Source of the DNA: Oscillospiraceae bacterium
GTDB lineage: Bacteria; Bacillota; Clostridia; Oscillospirales; Acutalibacteraceae
Length of the DNA stretch: 64,000 nucleotides
Assembly: GCA_022483045.1 (NCBI GenBank)
Contig: JAKVOA010000001.1
Location: 395,750-459,749 of the forward strand
Direction of reading: 5' to 3'
This document shows, piece after piece, positions 17,392 to 26,947 of the stretch (position 1 is the stretch's first letter; the number at the start of each line of letters is the position of its first letter). A model generated the notes under the pieces. That model was given only the letters and a program-made list of their open reading frames with translations. It did not search any database and was not told the origin of the DNA. The translations under genes and the position numbers were made by a program.

Positions 17392-17420
17392 AGTGCCCCT
17401 GTCTTTGGGGGCACTTTTTT
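17392..17420 (+). terminator. Intrinsic terminator after the cation efflux gene
   Basis: AGTGCCCC pairs with GGGGGCACT, followed by six T. Confidence 0.92.
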
Positions 17421-17444
17421 GTTACATTATTCACAATTTGTTTA

Positions 17445-17473
17445 TTGAAATTCCAGTATAAAAGGACTACAAT
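17445..17473 (+). promoter_or_regulatory. Sigma-A promoter of htpG
   Basis: TTGAAA (17445-17450), 17 bases, TACAAT (17468-17473). The start point is expected inside the CIRCE element. Confidence 0.88.
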
Positions 17474-17477
17474 ACTT

Positions 17478-17504
17478 TTAGCACTTGAGATAATAGAGTG
17501 CTAA
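17478..17504 (+). promoter_or_regulatory. CIRCE operator (HrcA site) of htpG
   Basis: TTAGCACTT, nine bases, GAGTGCTAA: this matches the CIRCE consensus TTAGCACTC-N9-GAGTGCTAA with a single mismatch in the left arm. It covers the predicted start point, the usual place for HrcA repression. Confidence 0.93.
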
Positions 17505-17533
17505 AACTTCAAAAATCAGAGGCGGCGTAAAAT

Positions 17534-19441
17534 ATGAAACAGTTTAAAGCAGAATCAAAACGTCTTTTGGACCTAATGATCAATTCTATTTATACGCATA
17601 AAGAGATTTTTATGCGTGAGCTAATCAGCAACGCAAGCGATGCTATCGATAAGTTGTACTACCGCTCGCTGCAGGAAAATGACACGGGTCTTTCCCGCGA
17701 TGATTTTCAGATTCACATTGCGTTGGACAAAAAGAACCGCGAACTCGTTATCGAAGATAACGGATGCGGCATGAGTAAAGAGGATCTCGAAAAAGATTTG
17801 GGCACCATTGCAAAGTCGGGTTCCCTTGCCTTTAAAAAGGAAAACCAGAAAGATGAGCATGTTGATATTATCGGGCAGTTTGGTGTAGGCTTCTATGCGG
17901 CCTTTATGGTGGCAAAGCATGTCATTGTAGAGAGCAAAGCCTATGGCAGCGATGAGGCCTGGCGCTGGCAGAGCAGCGGCACGGAGGGCTATACCGTAGA
18001 TCCCTGCGAAAAAGCAGAGCGCGGCACAAAGGTTACGCTGCAGATGAAAGATAATACTGATGATGACAATTACGATACTTACCTTGATCAGTACACTATA
18101 AAGAATTTGGTGAAAAAATACAGCGACTATATCCGTTACCCCATTCGTATGGAAGTACAGAAGAGCCGTCAGAAGCCAAAGCCGGAAAATGCCCCCAAAG
18201 ACTATAAACCGGAATATGAGGACTACACCGAGGTTGAAACACTCAACTCTATGGTGCCGCTATGGCGGAAAAACAAGAATGAAATTAAGCCGGAGGAATA
18301 CAACAGCTTTTATAAGAGCAAATTCGGCGATTACGAGGACCCGCTGCGCGTGATTCACAGCTATAATGAGGGTGTCGCTACGTATACCGCCCTGCTTTTT
18401 ATCCCGTCACACGCCAGCTACGACTACTATACGCGCGACTATGAAAAAGGACTGCAGCTGTACAGCAACGGCGTATTGATTATGGACAAGTGTGCCGATT
18501 TGCTGCCGGATTGTTTCAGCTTTGTGCGCGGCCTAGTCGACAGCCAGGACCTGAGCCTGAACATTTCCCGCGAAATGCTGCAGCATGACCGCCAGCTGCA
18601 CATCATTGAGGGCCGCCTGGAAAAGAAGATTCAGTCAGAACTGAAGAATATGCTGAAAAATGACCGCACAAAATACGAACAGTTCTTTAAGGCCTTTGGC
18701 CTGCAGCTGAAGTATGGTGTTTACAGTGACTTTGGCCAGCACAAAGATCTGCTGCAGGATTTGCTGCTTTTCTATTCCAGCAAAGAGAAAAAGATGGTTA
18801 CCCTGCAGGAATATGTTGACCGCATGCAGCCCGACCAGAAGTATATTTATTATGCCAGCGGCGAGTCTGTGGCTAAAGTGGATATGCTGCCGCAGACCGA
18901 GTCGGTAAAGGATAAGGGGTGCGAAATTCTGTACCTGACCCAGCCGGTCGATGAATTCGCCCTGCGCGCGATGATGAAGTACGCCGACAAGGAATTCAAG
19001 TCTGTTTCGGACGATGATTTAGACCTGCAGACTGAGGAAGAAAAGGCAGAAGCAAAGAAAAAAGTGGAAGAAAATAAGGATATGCTCAACTTCATGAAAG
19101 ATGCCCTGGGCGGAGAAGTGAAACAGGTTATCCTTTCCACCAAGCTAAAGAGCCACCCGGTCTGCCTGTCTACTGACGGCGCGCTGTCACTGGAAATGGA
19201 AAAAGTGCTGAATGATATGCCAAACGGCGGTGGTGAAAAGGTAAAGGCGCAGCGTGTGCTGGAAATCAACGCAAACCATCCGATCTTCAAGAAACTGACC
19301 GCGCTGTATAAACTGGAGCCAGATAAATTGAAGAAGTACACGAAGCTGCTGTATACGCAGGCTTTGCTGATTGAAGGGGTACCGATTGACGACCCGGTTT
19401 CTTTCAGCAATGATATCTGTGATTTAATGGTCAACAGTTAA
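17534..19441 (+). CDS. htpG: Chaperone protein HtpG (bacterial Hsp90)
   Basis: HtpG is an ATP-dependent dimeric chaperone that remodels client proteins with DnaK. The 635-residue protein has the GHKL ATPase motifs in order: [32 protein letters not shown] and the lid [13 protein letters not shown]. The middle domain has the catalytic-arginine region [14 protein letters not shown], and a C-terminal dimerisation domain follows. The start ATG has GAGGCGGCG upstream. The gene stands alone between a promoter with a CIRCE operator and a strong bidirectional terminator, so HrcA-controlled heat induction is inferred. Confidence 0.98.
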   Translation: MKQFKAESKRLLDLMINSIYTHKEIFMRELISNASDAIDKLYYRSLQENDTGLSRDDFQIHIALDKKNRELVIEDNGCGMSKEDLEKDLGTIAKSGSLAFKKENQKDEHVDIIGQFGVGFYAAFMVAKHVIVESKAYGSDEAWRWQSSGTEGYTVDPCEKAERGTKVTLQMKDNTDDDNYDTYLDQYTIKNLVKKYSDYIRYPIRMEVQKSRQKPKPENAPKDYKPEYEDYTEVETLNSMVPLWRKNKNEIKPEEYNSFYKSKFGDYEDPLRVIHSYNEGVATYTALLFIPSHASYDYYTRDYEKGLQLYSNGVLIMDKCADLLPDCFSFVRGLVDSQDLSLNISREMLQHDRQLHIIEGRLEKKIQSELKNMLKNDRTKYEQFFKAFGLQLKYGVYSDFGQHKDLLQDLLLFYSSKEKKMVTLQEYVDRMQPDQKYIYYASGESVAKVDMLPQTESVKDKGCEILYLTQPVDEFALRAMMKYADKEFKSVSDDDLDLQTEEEKAEAKKKVEENKDMLNFMKDALGGEVKQVILSTKLKSHPVCLSTDGALSLEMEKVLNDMPNGGGEKVKAQRVLEINANHPIFKKLTALYKLEPDKLKKYTKLLYTQALLIEGVPIDDPVSFSNDICDLMVNS

Positions 19442-19464
19442 ATCGGGAAGAAACATAAAATCTA

Positions 19465-19506
19465 AAAAACGTCCGCTGCATCACCAACAATGCAGCGGAC
19501 GTTTTT
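19465..19506. terminator. Bidirectional terminator between htpG and glyS
   Basis: A perfect 17-bp inverted repeat (AAAAACGTCCGCTGCAT and its complement) with an 8-base loop. T runs on both strands let it serve the convergent htpG and glyS. Confidence 0.95.
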
Positions 19507-19524
19507 GCTTTTCTTTATGAAAAT

Positions 19525-20907
19525 TTAGTAATCAATTTTTTCCTGCAGCCATGGGGTCAGTTCTTCAATCTTTACACGCTGCTGCTCCATGGTGTCGCGG
19601 TCACGAATGGTGACGCAGCCGTCTTCTGGGCTGTCGAAATCATAGGTGATGCAGTAGGGGGTTCCGATTTCGTCCTGCCGGCGATAGCGCTTGCCGATTG
19701 AGCCGGTTTCGTCGTAGTCAACCATAAAGTCCTTTGCCAATTCTGCATATACTTTCTGTGCGGGCTCTTTCAGCTTCTTAGAGAGCGGCAGCACAGCGGC
19801 CTTGTAAGGTGCCAGGGCCGGGTGCAGATGCAGTACCACACGGGTGTCGTGCTTTTCTTCATTGACAACTTCTTCATCATATGCGTCGCACAGGAATGCA
19901 AGTGCCACACGGTCTGCACCGAGGGAAGGCTCGATGACATAGGGAATGTAGTGCTGGTTGGTTTCGGCGTCAAAGTAAGTCAGGTCTTTGCCGCTGTGTT
20001 CCTGGTGGCGCTTCAGGTCATAATCGGTGCGGTCGGCAATGCCCCACAGTTCACCCCAGCCAAACGGAAACAGGTACTCGATATCTGTTGTCGCTTTGGA
20101 GTAGAAAGAAAGCTCTTCGGCGCGGTGGTCGCGCAGACGCAGGTTTTCCTTTGTCAGCCCAAGGGAGTAGAGCCAGTTTTCGCAGTAGTCTTTCCAGTAT
20201 TTGAACCATTCAAGGTCTGTATCCGGCTTGCAGAAGAACTCGCACTCCATCTGCTCAAATTCACGTGTACGGAAAGTGAAGTTGCCAGGGGTGATTTCAT
20301 TGCGGAAGCTTTTGCCGATTTGGCAGACGCCAAAAGGAAGCTTTTTGCGCGTGGTACGCTGGATATTTGCGAAGTTTACAAAGATACCCTGTGCGGTTTC
20401 GGGACGCAGGTAAACGGTGTTTTTCGCGTCTTCTGTAACACCCTGAAAAGTTTTAAACATCAGGTTGAACTGGCGGATATCTGTAAAGTTTTCACTGCCG
20501 CAGTTGGGGCATTTGATGTGGTTTTCTTTGATGAAAGCCGTCATCTTTTCGTTGCTCCAGCCGTCTGCCGGTTCGCCGGTAAAGTCTTCAATCAGCTTGT
20601 CGGCGCGGTGGCGGGTCTTGCAGTCTTTGCAGTCCATCAGCGGGTCAGAAAAGCCGCCCACGTGGCCGGTAGCTACCCAGACTTCCGGATTCATCAGAAT
20701 TGCGGAATCCAGCGCGACATTATAAGGGCTTTCCTGTACAAATTTTTTGAGCCAGGCGCGCTTGACATTGTTTTTAAAAGCGGCACCCAGCGGGCCGTAA
20801 TCCCAGGTATTGGAAAGGCCGCCGTAAATTTCGCTGCCCGGGTAAATAAAGCCGCGGTTTTTACACAGCGAAACGATCGTGTCCATCGTTTTTTCAGTTG
20901 CTTTCAT
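19525..20907 (-). CDS. glyS: Glycyl-tRNA synthetase, alpha2 (single-chain) type
   Basis: This class II synthetase charges tRNA-Gly. The 460-residue protein is the homodimeric type, not the alpha/beta tetramer of E. coli. It starts with [23 protein letters not shown], has Cys pairs CKDC and CPNC in the insertion after motif 1 (likely zinc site), motif 2 around [21 protein letters not shown], and the motif 3 region [16 protein letters not shown]-terminal anticodon-binding domain follows. The start ATG has TTGGAGGAAT upstream. It lies 29 bases after gtrA on the same strand. No T-box leader is seen. Confidence 0.97.
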   Translation of the reverse strand: MKATEKTMDTIVSLCKNRGFIYPGSEIYGGLSNTWDYGPLGAAFKNNVKRAWLKKFVQESPYNVALDSAILMNPEVWVATGHVGGFSDPLMDCKDCKTRHRADKLIEDFTGEPADGWSNEKMTAFIKENHIKCPNCGSENFTDIRQFNLMFKTFQGVTEDAKNTVYLRPETAQGIFVNFANIQRTTRKKLPFGVCQIGKSFRNEITPGNFTFRTREFEQMECEFFCKPDTDLEWFKYWKDYCENWLYSLGLTKENLRLRDHRAEELSFYSKATTDIEYLFPFGWGELWGIADRTDYDLKRHQEHSGKDLTYFDAETNQHYIPYVIEPSLGADRVALAFLCDAYDEEVVNEEKHDTRVVLHLHPALAPYKAAVLPLSKKLKEPAQKVYAELAKDFMVDYDETGSIGKRYRRQDEIGTPYCITYDFDSPEDGCVTIRDRDTMEQQRVKIEELTPWLQEKIDY

Positions 20908-20936
20908 TCTGTTCTATTCCTCCAAGCCGGACAAAT

Positions 20937-21371
20937 TCAGTCCGTTTTTTTCCGAAAAGTGATGAGCTTGCTGACAAGCCAGTTGCCCACAATCTCGATG
21001 ACGTTGGTGATTAACTTCCAAATCAAATTAGACTGCCCCAGCTGTTTGACAAAGACTGTGATTAAAACCTCACCGACTGCAAAGGTAAGCAGGCGCCCGC
21101 CGGTAAAGGTAGCAAATTCATACAGAAGTGCTTTTGCTTTTTTTGCTTTGCTTTCAAAGACATACTTTTTGTTGGTAACGAATGCGAACAGCATTGCTAC
21201 CAGCCAGGCAATAAAGTATGCCAGCGACGGGTCCATCTTTACGATATTTGTGAGGATAAAATAAATGGCAAGATTTAGTGCAGTTGTCAATACCCCGAAA
21301 ACAATGTACAGAATCATTTCTTTCGAGGTCAGGTATTTCCACGCAGCTTTCAGCTTTTCTTTGGTCGTCAT
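20937..21371 (-). CDS. GtrA-like small membrane protein
   Basis: The 144-residue protein has four predicted transmembrane helices and the GtrA-family pattern (N-terminal VFGVLTTALNLAIYF, then LAYFIAWLVAMLFAFVTNKKYVF). GtrA proteins are thought to help move lipid-linked sugars across the membrane for wall or O-antigen glucosylation; the exact substrate here is unknown. The inner ATG at 21371 is chosen over an upstream GTG (21398) because GGAAGGA lies 9 bases before it. It shares a promoter with glyS, an unexpected pairing. Confidence 0.85.
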   Translation of the reverse strand: MTTKEKLKAAWKYLTSKEMILYIVFGVLTTALNLAIYFILTNIVKMDPSLAYFIAWLVAMLFAFVTNKKYVFESKAKKAKALLYEFATFTGGRLLTFAVGEVLITVFVKQLGQSNLIWKLITNVIEIVGNWLVSKLITFRKKTD

Positions 21372-21759
21372 AGTGTCTGTCCTTCCCGTACGCCGCACAA
21401 GCGTACTTTATAAGTTTACCATTTCATGTAACACCTTTCAAGCGGTGTTTCTATGTTTTTCAAGTGAATTCTATTTGAAGGTGCTTTGAAGGGAAAAACG
21501 CCTGCTGCCTGCAGAAGAATCGCAGCAGCGCTATGCCGAAAAAATGCAGAGGCAGTTTTCAAAAGCTTTCCTGCAGGTAGGGAATGACTGGTGCAGAGAA
21601 AACACAGAAAAAATTTGGCAAAGAGGTAGAAACAGCTTCCGCCTTTTGATAAAATAGAAATAGGAATTTCCATAAAGGGCCGCTTTCAATAGACGGCAGA
21701 AGCAAAGTATTTGTGCTTATAAGGGTTTGTGCGGACTTTTTTGCGAGGTGAATCCATTT
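21372..21759. other. Divergent gene-free stretch between gtrA and the flavodoxin gene
   Basis: Apart from the gtrA promoter (21413-21441) and a short inverted repeat around it, I see no convincing gene or RNA in these 388 bases. No clean promoter for the rightward gene was found. Confidence 0.5.
21413..21441 (-). promoter_or_regulatory. Sigma-A promoter of gtrA-glyS with overlapping inverted repeat
   Basis: Read on the minus strand: TTGAAA (21441-21436), 17 bases, TAAACT (21418-21413) with a TGG extension. The -35 box sits inside an inverted repeat AACACC (21430) / GGTGTT (21444) that could be an operator. Confidence 0.75.
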
Positions 21760-22524
21760 ATGATTTTCTACTTTTCAGCTACAGGCAACAGCAAATATGT
21801 GGCCGAACGGCTCTTAAAAGTGACAGGCGGGGAGATGATTTCCATTTCCACGTGCATGAAAACCGGGCACTCTGCCTTTATGGCGGTGCAGGGGGAAAGC
21901 GTCGGCGTCGTTTTGCCGGTGTATTTTTGGGGACTGCCCGATATTGCAGAGAAATTTCTAAAGAAACTGAAACTGACAGTACCACAAGGGACTTATCTTT
22001 ATTTTGTGGCTACCTATGGCACAACACCGGGAGCCAGCGGTGCATTTGCAGCACGGCTTTTGGGTGCGAAAGGCCTTTCCTTTTCCGCATGTTTTTCTGT
22101 AAAAATGCCAGATACTTGGACACCGCTTTTTGATTTGAGTAATCCGGACAAAGTGGCAGCGCAAAACGCAGCGGCCGAGGAACAGGTCAGCTTTGCAATC
22201 GAAAAAGTATCAAAACGAATGACCGGCGATTTTATGCAGAAAAAAGCGCCCTATTTGATTGCAAAGGTGTTTGCCCGTCCTGCTTATGAGTTTGCACGCC
22301 AAACTTTCCACTTTACAGTCACCGCCGACTGTGTTAGCTGTGGCCTGTGTGCTGAGAAATGTCCGGTGCAGGCGATAGAGCTGCGGGACAGAAAACCAGT
22401 TTGGGTAAAGAAAAAATGTACGCTGTGTCTGGGCTGTCTGCACCGCTGTCCCAAGTTTGCCATTCAGTACGGCAGTCATACAGAAAAGCATGGACAATAC
22501 CAAAATCCGTATACGAAAGTATAA
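21760..22524 (+). CDS. Flavodoxin-ferredoxin fusion (EFR1-type ferrodoxin)
   Basis: The 254-residue protein joins an N-terminal flavodoxin-like domain (FSATGNSKYVAERL, the FMN phosphate loop) to a C-terminal bacterial ferredoxin domain with two [4Fe-4S] motifs, CVSCGLCAEKCP and CTLCLGCLHRCP. Such EFR1-family proteins are common in gut Clostridia and carry electrons in the cytosol; partners are not known. ATG 21760 is chosen because GCGAGGTG lies about 10 bases upstream; the frame also opens earlier at 21727 without a ribosome site. The gene stands alone. Confidence 0.92.
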   Translation: MIFYFSATGNSKYVAERLLKVTGGEMISISTCMKTGHSAFMAVQGESVGVVLPVYFWGLPDIAEKFLKKLKLTVPQGTYLYFVATYGTTPGASGAFAARLLGAKGLSFSACFSVKMPDTWTPLFDLSNPDKVAAQNAAAEEQVSFAIEKVSKRMTGDFMQKKAPYLIAKVFARPAYEFARQTFHFTVTADCVSCGLCAEKCPVQAIELRDRKPVWVKKKCTLCLGCLHRCPKFAIQYGSHTEKHGQYQNPYTKV

Positions 22525-22646
22525 CTTTGTCATGCAAACCGTCGTTTTACAGCTTATCGGCTGCGGCCAGAGGGCATAGTTTTCGCTGCAGCTGATACGC
22601 TGCTCCTCATTTTGCGTGTCTATATGGCAGATATGTTGACTTTGTC

Positions 22647-22675
22647 TTGACTTTTTTACAAAAATTTTTTATAAT
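22647..22675 (+). promoter_or_regulatory. Strong promoter of tRNA-Pro
   Basis: TTGACT (22647-22652), 17 bases, TATAAT (22670-22675), 17 bases before the tRNA. Confidence 0.9.
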
Positions 22676-22691
22676 AGATAATGTTGTTTTA

Positions 22692-22767
22692 CGAGGTGTA
22701 GCGCAGTTGGTAGCGCGCATGGTTTGGGACCATGATGTCGCAGGTTCGAGTCCTGTCACCTCGACCA
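22692..22767 (+). tRNA. tRNA-Pro (anticodon TGG)
   Basis: A 76-base cloverleaf with the acceptor pair CGAGGTG/CACCTCG, D stem GCGC/GCGC, anticodon stem CATGG/CCATG with loop TTTGGGA (anticodon TGG), a five-base variable loop, T arm GCAGG-TTCGAGT-CCTGT and encoded CCA. It reads CCA and, by wobble, other proline codons. It is a single gene with its own promoter and terminator. Confidence 0.98.
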
Positions 22768-22807
22768 AAAAAGCCCCAGGGGCCGCAAGGCTTCCTGGGG
22801 CTTTTTT
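22767..22807. terminator. Terminator after tRNA-Pro, also serving the convergent regulator gene
   Basis: AAAAAAGCCCCAGG pairs with CCTGGGGCTTTTTT, 13-base loop. T runs on both strands. Confidence 0.93.
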
Positions 22808-22822
22808 ATGTTTAAATATGCT

Positions 22823-23578
22823 TTATCTCTGCTTTAACATACGGGTGCGGTATTCACTGGGGTATTCGCCGGTATTGGATTTGAATACACGGCTGAAATA
22901 AAATGAATCTGGATAGCCAACATATTCGCCTATTTTTTTAATTTCCATTCCCGGCTCGTTTAGCAACAACTGTTTGGCAGACGCAATACGCAGCTTCCCA
23001 ATATATTTAAGCGGCGTATCTTGATTGTATTTTTTAAATGTTTTTGTCAAGTACTCCTGAGAAAATCCAAATTGTTCAGCAAGCCGCCCAAGAGAGATAT
23101 CTGTTCGATAATTTGCACGCAGATAATCGACCAGCAGAGTATTCAATTCTTCAGCAGATTCACCTTGAATTTGTAATTCGTCCTGACTCTGGTGTTCTGC
23201 ATCTAATTGAAGCAATACACGATGTAATGCTTTTTTTAATTCTTCTGGTTTTACAGGCTTCAGTAAAAAATCGTTTACATTATATTTTATGGCTTCCTGT
23301 GCATATTTAAAGTCATCGTAGCCGCTGAGAATAATGCAATGAACCTGTGGATGGTTTTCATATAGATGATGCGCTAGAGTTAGCCCATCCATAACTGGCA
23401 TACGTATATCCGTTATTACGATGTGAGGCAGGTGCTCTTCTACTAATTTCAATGCGGTTGCTCCGTCACCGGCATCTCCTGCTGCTGCAAATGGAAGGTT
23501 TAATGCTCCGATTTTTTTCAGTACATTGCGGCGGATAAGCGGTTCATCTTCTGCAACGATATACTTATAAATGCGCAT
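22823..23578 (-). CDS. YesN-like response regulator with AraC-type DNA-binding domain
   Basis: The 251-residue protein has a receiver domain with phosphoacceptor Asp57 in VITDIRMPVMDG, the acidic pair E10-D11 and a Lys in LLKPVKPEE. A C-terminal AraC-type double helix-turn-helix (about residues 155-250) ends in VGYPDSFYFSRVFK. It starts 14 bases inside the 3' end of the sensor kinase gene with GGAGAG upstream, so the two are co-translated partners. By analogy with YesM/YesN systems it should activate the nearby sugar transporter operon. Confidence 0.95.
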   Translation of the reverse strand: MRIYKYIVAEDEPLIRRNVLKKIGALNLPFAAAGDAGDGATALKLVEEHLPHIVITDIRMPVMDGLTLAHHLYENHPQVHCIILSGYDDFKYAQEAIKYNVNDFLLKPVKPEELKKALHRVLLQLDAEHQSQDELQIQGESAEELNTLLVDYLRANYRTDISLGRLAEQFGFSQEYLTKTFKKYNQDTPLKYIGKLRIASAKQLLLNEPGMEIKKIGEYVGYPDSFYFSRVFKSNTGEYPSEYRTRMLKQR

Positions 23579-25439
23579 GGGTAGGACTCTCCTTTTTTAG
23601 GTTCACTGGACCGCCGATGAGAAAAGTAGTCTTTCCAGGGATATGGTTGTCAATATCAAAAAAGGCCTGGTCACCATAGAGTAGTATTAACCGCAGCCAG
23701 ACATTTTTAAGGCCCATGCCCCCAATCTTCATATTTTGAAGCTCATCAGCTTTGTGCATATGGTGCAGTTCAGAAAGAATTGTGCTGCGCTTTTCGTCTG
23801 AAAGACAGCCGCCGCTGTCCTCTACACAAATACGCCAGACATTGCCGTCAGAAGTGGCAGATACATGTAGAAACCAAGGTGGCGGGCCATTAAAAGCATA
23901 TTTAAATGCATTTTCGACCAAAGGCTGTACAATCAATTTAGGAATTAGCACAGCACCTATTTCTGGTGAGACATCGTTTGTATAAGAAAGCGCATCGCCA
24001 AAGCGAATCTGCATGCAGGAAATATATTTTTCAGTACAGTCCAATTCTTCTTGTAGAGGAACCATACTTTGGCTGCTGTCAGAGATATAGCGAAAGTAAT
24101 CGCAGAGTGCATTGCAAAGATGTGTGATGACCGCATCTTCACCGTCTTCGGCAAGAATGCTGATACTAGTTAAGCTGTTATAAAGGAAATGCGGGTTGAT
24201 AAGGCTTTGTGTTGCCTGTAGGTCAGCCCGTATTTCTTCTGAACGGGCTAGCAGTAAATCATGGGAAGAGGTGCATAGCTGGCTATACATGTTTTGATAA
24301 GAAGTGCATAGATCAGCAATTTCTGCGATATTGCTGTCAGGGAGAGCCGGCGCTTTTTGGTTTGAATCCAGTACGCGGTCGATTGTCAGTTTCTTTATCG
24401 TGTGTGTTAGTTTGCGCAGAGGAAGAGACATTTGTTTTGCAAGAAGAAAGCAAATGGCCAACGTTGCCAAAAGAGCGGCTGCGGCAAAACATAAGAAAGA
24501 TGCGCGAAAGGGAATCAGGGAAGCATAAACAGTTGCTTGCGGTTCAGCAGCGACGACTGTCCAGCCGTATTTTGACAAAGAACTGCAGGAGATAAGCTGA
24601 GAAGATTTTGCGGATACAGAGAGCATGCAACCTTCTCCATCTTTTAAATGAGCATTTTTTGTCAGTGCTAAGTAATCAGTGTGGGCTTCGCTGCCGGCAT
24701 AAGGGTAAACCAACTCATTTCGATCGTTATATATATATAAATGCAAGCCGTTGTTGGAAGACTGCATTTCATCAGCTAAAGCAAAGATTTGTCCACAATC
24801 CTGTACAACTTCAAAAATGCCTTCTGCTTTATCTTTTTCGTTAAAAAACATACGGTTAAGTGACATAAAGCAATGGGAGCTTTGGTTAGCATTCTTTGCA
24901 GGAAGGCTTAGGTTCGTTTCCGGTGCGGAAATATATTTTAAACCCTTTTGTGCAGTTACCTTTTGGTACCAAGGGAGAGTGTTTAATTTTACAGTGGAGA
25001 TACGCTGCTGAAATCCAGAGCCGACACAGGAGCCATCCATGGTGTAAAGATTGACCTGTGTAACAGTTTGGTAAGAACCGATCATTGCAGTAATGACATC
25101 ATAAATTGCCGAAGCATCGCTGCGCGAATGCAAAGTGTCGGTTGCGCTGGGGGCAGGCATTGCTGCATAAGAAGCAAAGCTGCTGAAATTTTTGCGAATA
25201 GCGCTGGAATATACTAGATTTAAAGAAATTGTAGACATATTGTCTAGCTCAGTTGTAACTGAATCACGTACAGAGGCACAAATGTTGGTTTGCTTTATTG
25301 TGGCATCATGTAGTACATTTTGGCGGTTAAAATGATAGATGTATATGAAAAGTGAGAGCAAAACCAAAAGAATAAAAATGCCATACACAGAAAAAAGACG
25401 AGTCCTTTGGGAAAAGCGGTGCCGCGTGTGTTTAGGCAC
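23565..25439 (-). CDS. YesM-like membrane sensor histidine kinase
   Basis: The 624-residue kinase has an N-terminal transmembrane helix (about residues 15-37), a large extracellular Cache-like sensor region to about 310, a second membrane helix (FLCFAAAALLATLAICFLL), a HAMP segment, then the His_kinase box with the phosphorylated His417 in INPHFLYNSL and a C-terminal HATPase (VENAFKYAF, GGMGLKNVWLRL). This is the LytS/YesM class. GTG start follows AAGGAAGTGA. It is divergent from the ABC transporter genes, typical of carbohydrate-sensing pairs. Codons here are more A/T-rich than those of core genes. Confidence 0.93.
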   Translation of the reverse strand: MPKHTRHRFSQRTRLFSVYGIFILLVLLSLFIYIYHFNRQNVLHDATIKQTNICASVRDSVTTELDNMSTISLNLVYSSAIRKNFSSFASYAAMPAPSATDTLHSRSDASAIYDVITAMIGSYQTVTQVNLYTMDGSCVGSGFQQRISTVKLNTLPWYQKVTAQKGLKYISAPETNLSLPAKNANQSSHCFMSLNRMFFNEKDKAEGIFEVVQDCGQIFALADEMQSSNNGLHLYIYNDRNELVYPYAGSEAHTDYLALTKNAHLKDGEGCMLSVSAKSSQLISCSSLSKYGWTVVAAEPQATVYASLIPFRASFLCFAAAALLATLAICFLLAKQMSLPLRKLTHTIKKLTIDRVLDSNQKAPALPDSNIAEIADLCTSYQNMYSQLCTSSHDLLLARSEEIRADLQATQSLINPHFLYNSLTSISILAEDGEDAVITHLCNALCDYFRYISDSSQSMVPLQEELDCTEKYISCMQIRFGDALSYTNDVSPEIGAVLIPKLIVQPLVENAFKYAFNGPPPWFLHVSATSDGNVWRICVEDSGGCLSDEKRSTILSELHHMHKADELQNMKIGGMGLKNVWLRLILLYGDQAFFDIDNHIPGKTTFLIGGPVNLKKESPTHAHL

Positions 25440-25500
25440 AGGTAAATCACTTCCTTTTAAAACAGTTTATAATATAGTTCAAAAAAATGCAAGCAACTGT

Positions 25501-25567
25501 TTGATTTTATCTATTTTAAACATAGATAATTCAGTGTATTATTTATTTACGATAAAACAAGCGCTTG
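25501..25567 (+). promoter_or_regulatory. Promoter region and cre-like palindrome of the sugar transporter operon
   Basis: TTGATT (25501-25506) and GATAAT (25525-25530) are 18 bases apart. Downstream at 25558-25567 is the perfect palindrome CAAGCGCTTG, whose AAGCGCTT core resembles CcpA (cre) and other LacI-family sites. Carbon-catabolite control is inferred. Confidence 0.5.
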
Positions 25568-25609
25568 AAATCAACAAAATATAGGCAATATTTACGGGAG
25601 GAAACTACT

Positions 25610-26944
25610 GTGAAAAAGAGTGGAAAACGAATTTTGTCATTCACAATGGCGGCGGTTATGGCTGTGGGGTGTTTAGCTGGCTGTTCATCAGAAGACAGCA
25701 GTACAGCATCTGGCGGCACAAGCGGCAAATCAACCGGAATAACCCTTACCTTTGGTTCCCATCAGTCTGGTTTGCCAACTTCAGGTATAGTACAGAAATT
25801 GGCCGCTGAGTTTGAAAAGGAGAGCGGCATAAAAATTGATTTTCAGATTTCACCTGACGCTCAATGGCGTGATCTGCTGAAAGTAAAGGAACAATCAGGC
25901 GAGGTCCCCGACATTTTCTGTGCCGATACGACCAACTCTCTAGAAAGTGCAATCAATCCTGAAAAATACTGTGCTGATCTTTCCGACCAATCATGGGTAA
26001 GCAGAATAGATAAGGATGTGTTGCCATCCGTTTCTTTAAAAAACAAAGTATACGGAATTACTTTCCCGGGAAAGAAAATGTATTTTTACATTTACAATAA
26101 AGAAATATTTAAAAAATGCGGAATTGCAAATGTACCGACAACATATCAGGAACTTAAGGACGCGTGCGCAAAAATAAAAACAAAAATGCCGGATGTTACA
26201 CCTATTTATGAGGCTACGACAGATGGCTGGCATCAGGTCTTGCCAGTAGCAGAAAATTCGGGCGTTTATCTGAAAGAGGATGCAAATCTGTTTACGGAAT
26301 TGAATGCAAATAAAAAGAAGCTGACAGATATTCCACAGATGAAGACAATCCTAAACCAGATGAAAGAATGCGCCAGTTTAGGGTATTTTGGTAAGGACTA
26401 TATGAGCAATGCAACGGCTGATGCAAAAGAAGCGATGGCAAAAGGCAAAGCAGCTATGTATATTGCCGAGGCGGCTTTCCGCGATGAAATTAAAGCGGAC
26501 TACCCGAACTGTAAGACGAATTTCGGCATTTTTGTACAGCCTTGGGGTGATAATCAGGTTATTGGTGTAAACCCTGCCAGTAATGCGTACTTTATCAGTA
26601 AAGACAGTAAAAATGCCGATGCAGCTAAAAAGTTCTTTGACTTTTTGGCACGTCCGGAAAACTTGAAAAAACGTTTGGCAGGGCAGCCTGGTATTTCAGA
26701 GGTCTGTTGGCCTGAGATTAAGGGAAAGTACACTGACGAAGACCAAAAATACATCAAGAGCCATAAAACCGCAAAGGTTTTACAGATTGGTGCCAACTAT
26801 GTTGACGTTCAGTTTATGGATATTGGCAAAGATATTGAGTCTATGTATACAGGTGCTATGACACCTGATGATGTGATAAAGAGCGCAGAAAAGCGCCGTC
26901 AGCAGCAGGCACAGCTACAGAAAGACCCCGCATTTACATCCTGA
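25610..26944 (+). CDS. Sugar ABC transporter substrate-binding lipoprotein
   Basis: The 444-residue protein has a lipoprotein signal peptide ending in the lipobox LAGC (Cys about residue 22), then a Ser/Gly linker and a family 1 (MalE/UgpB-like) binding domain. It captures a carbohydrate outside the cell for the two permeases downstream. The GTG at 25610 is chosen because GGGAGG lies 7 bases upstream; the frame opens earlier at 25565, overlapping the palindrome, without a ribosome site. Substrate is unknown; the YesMN pair suggests an oligosaccharide. A terminator follows inside the operon. Confidence 0.93.
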   Translation: MKKSGKRILSFTMAAVMAVGCLAGCSSEDSSTASGGTSGKSTGITLTFGSHQSGLPTSGIVQKLAAEFEKESGIKIDFQISPDAQWRDLLKVKEQSGEVPDIFCADTTNSLESAINPEKYCADLSDQSWVSRIDKDVLPSVSLKNKVYGITFPGKKMYFYIYNKEIFKKCGIANVPTTYQELKDACAKIKTKMPDVTPIYEATTDGWHQVLPVAENSGVYLKEDANLFTELNANKKKLTDIPQMKTILNQMKECASLGYFGKDYMSNATADAKEAMAKGKAAMYIAEAAFRDEIKADYPNCKTNFGIFVQPWGDNQVIGVNPASNAYFISKDSKNADAAKKFFDFLARPENLKKRLAGQPGISEVCWPEIKGKYTDEDQKYIKSHKTAKVLQIGANYVDVQFMDIGKDIESMYTGAMTPDDVIKSAEKRRQQQAQLQKDPAFTS

Positions 26945-26947
26945 CAG

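Noticed and set aside
19822-21264. 480-codon open frame on the plus strand across glyS and gtrA
   Set aside because: It is antisense to well-supported genes; long open antisense frames follow from their codon bias. No ribosome site or family match.
21416-21673. 85-codon minus-strand frame in the gtrA upstream gap
   Set aside because: Overlaps the gtrA promoter, lacks a ribosome site, and reads as low-complexity hydrophobic sequence.
22692-22767. tRNA-Pro as an integration site of a mobile element
   Set aside because: No integrase, no second copy of the tRNA 3' end was noticed, and the tRNA has its own terminator before the next gene.
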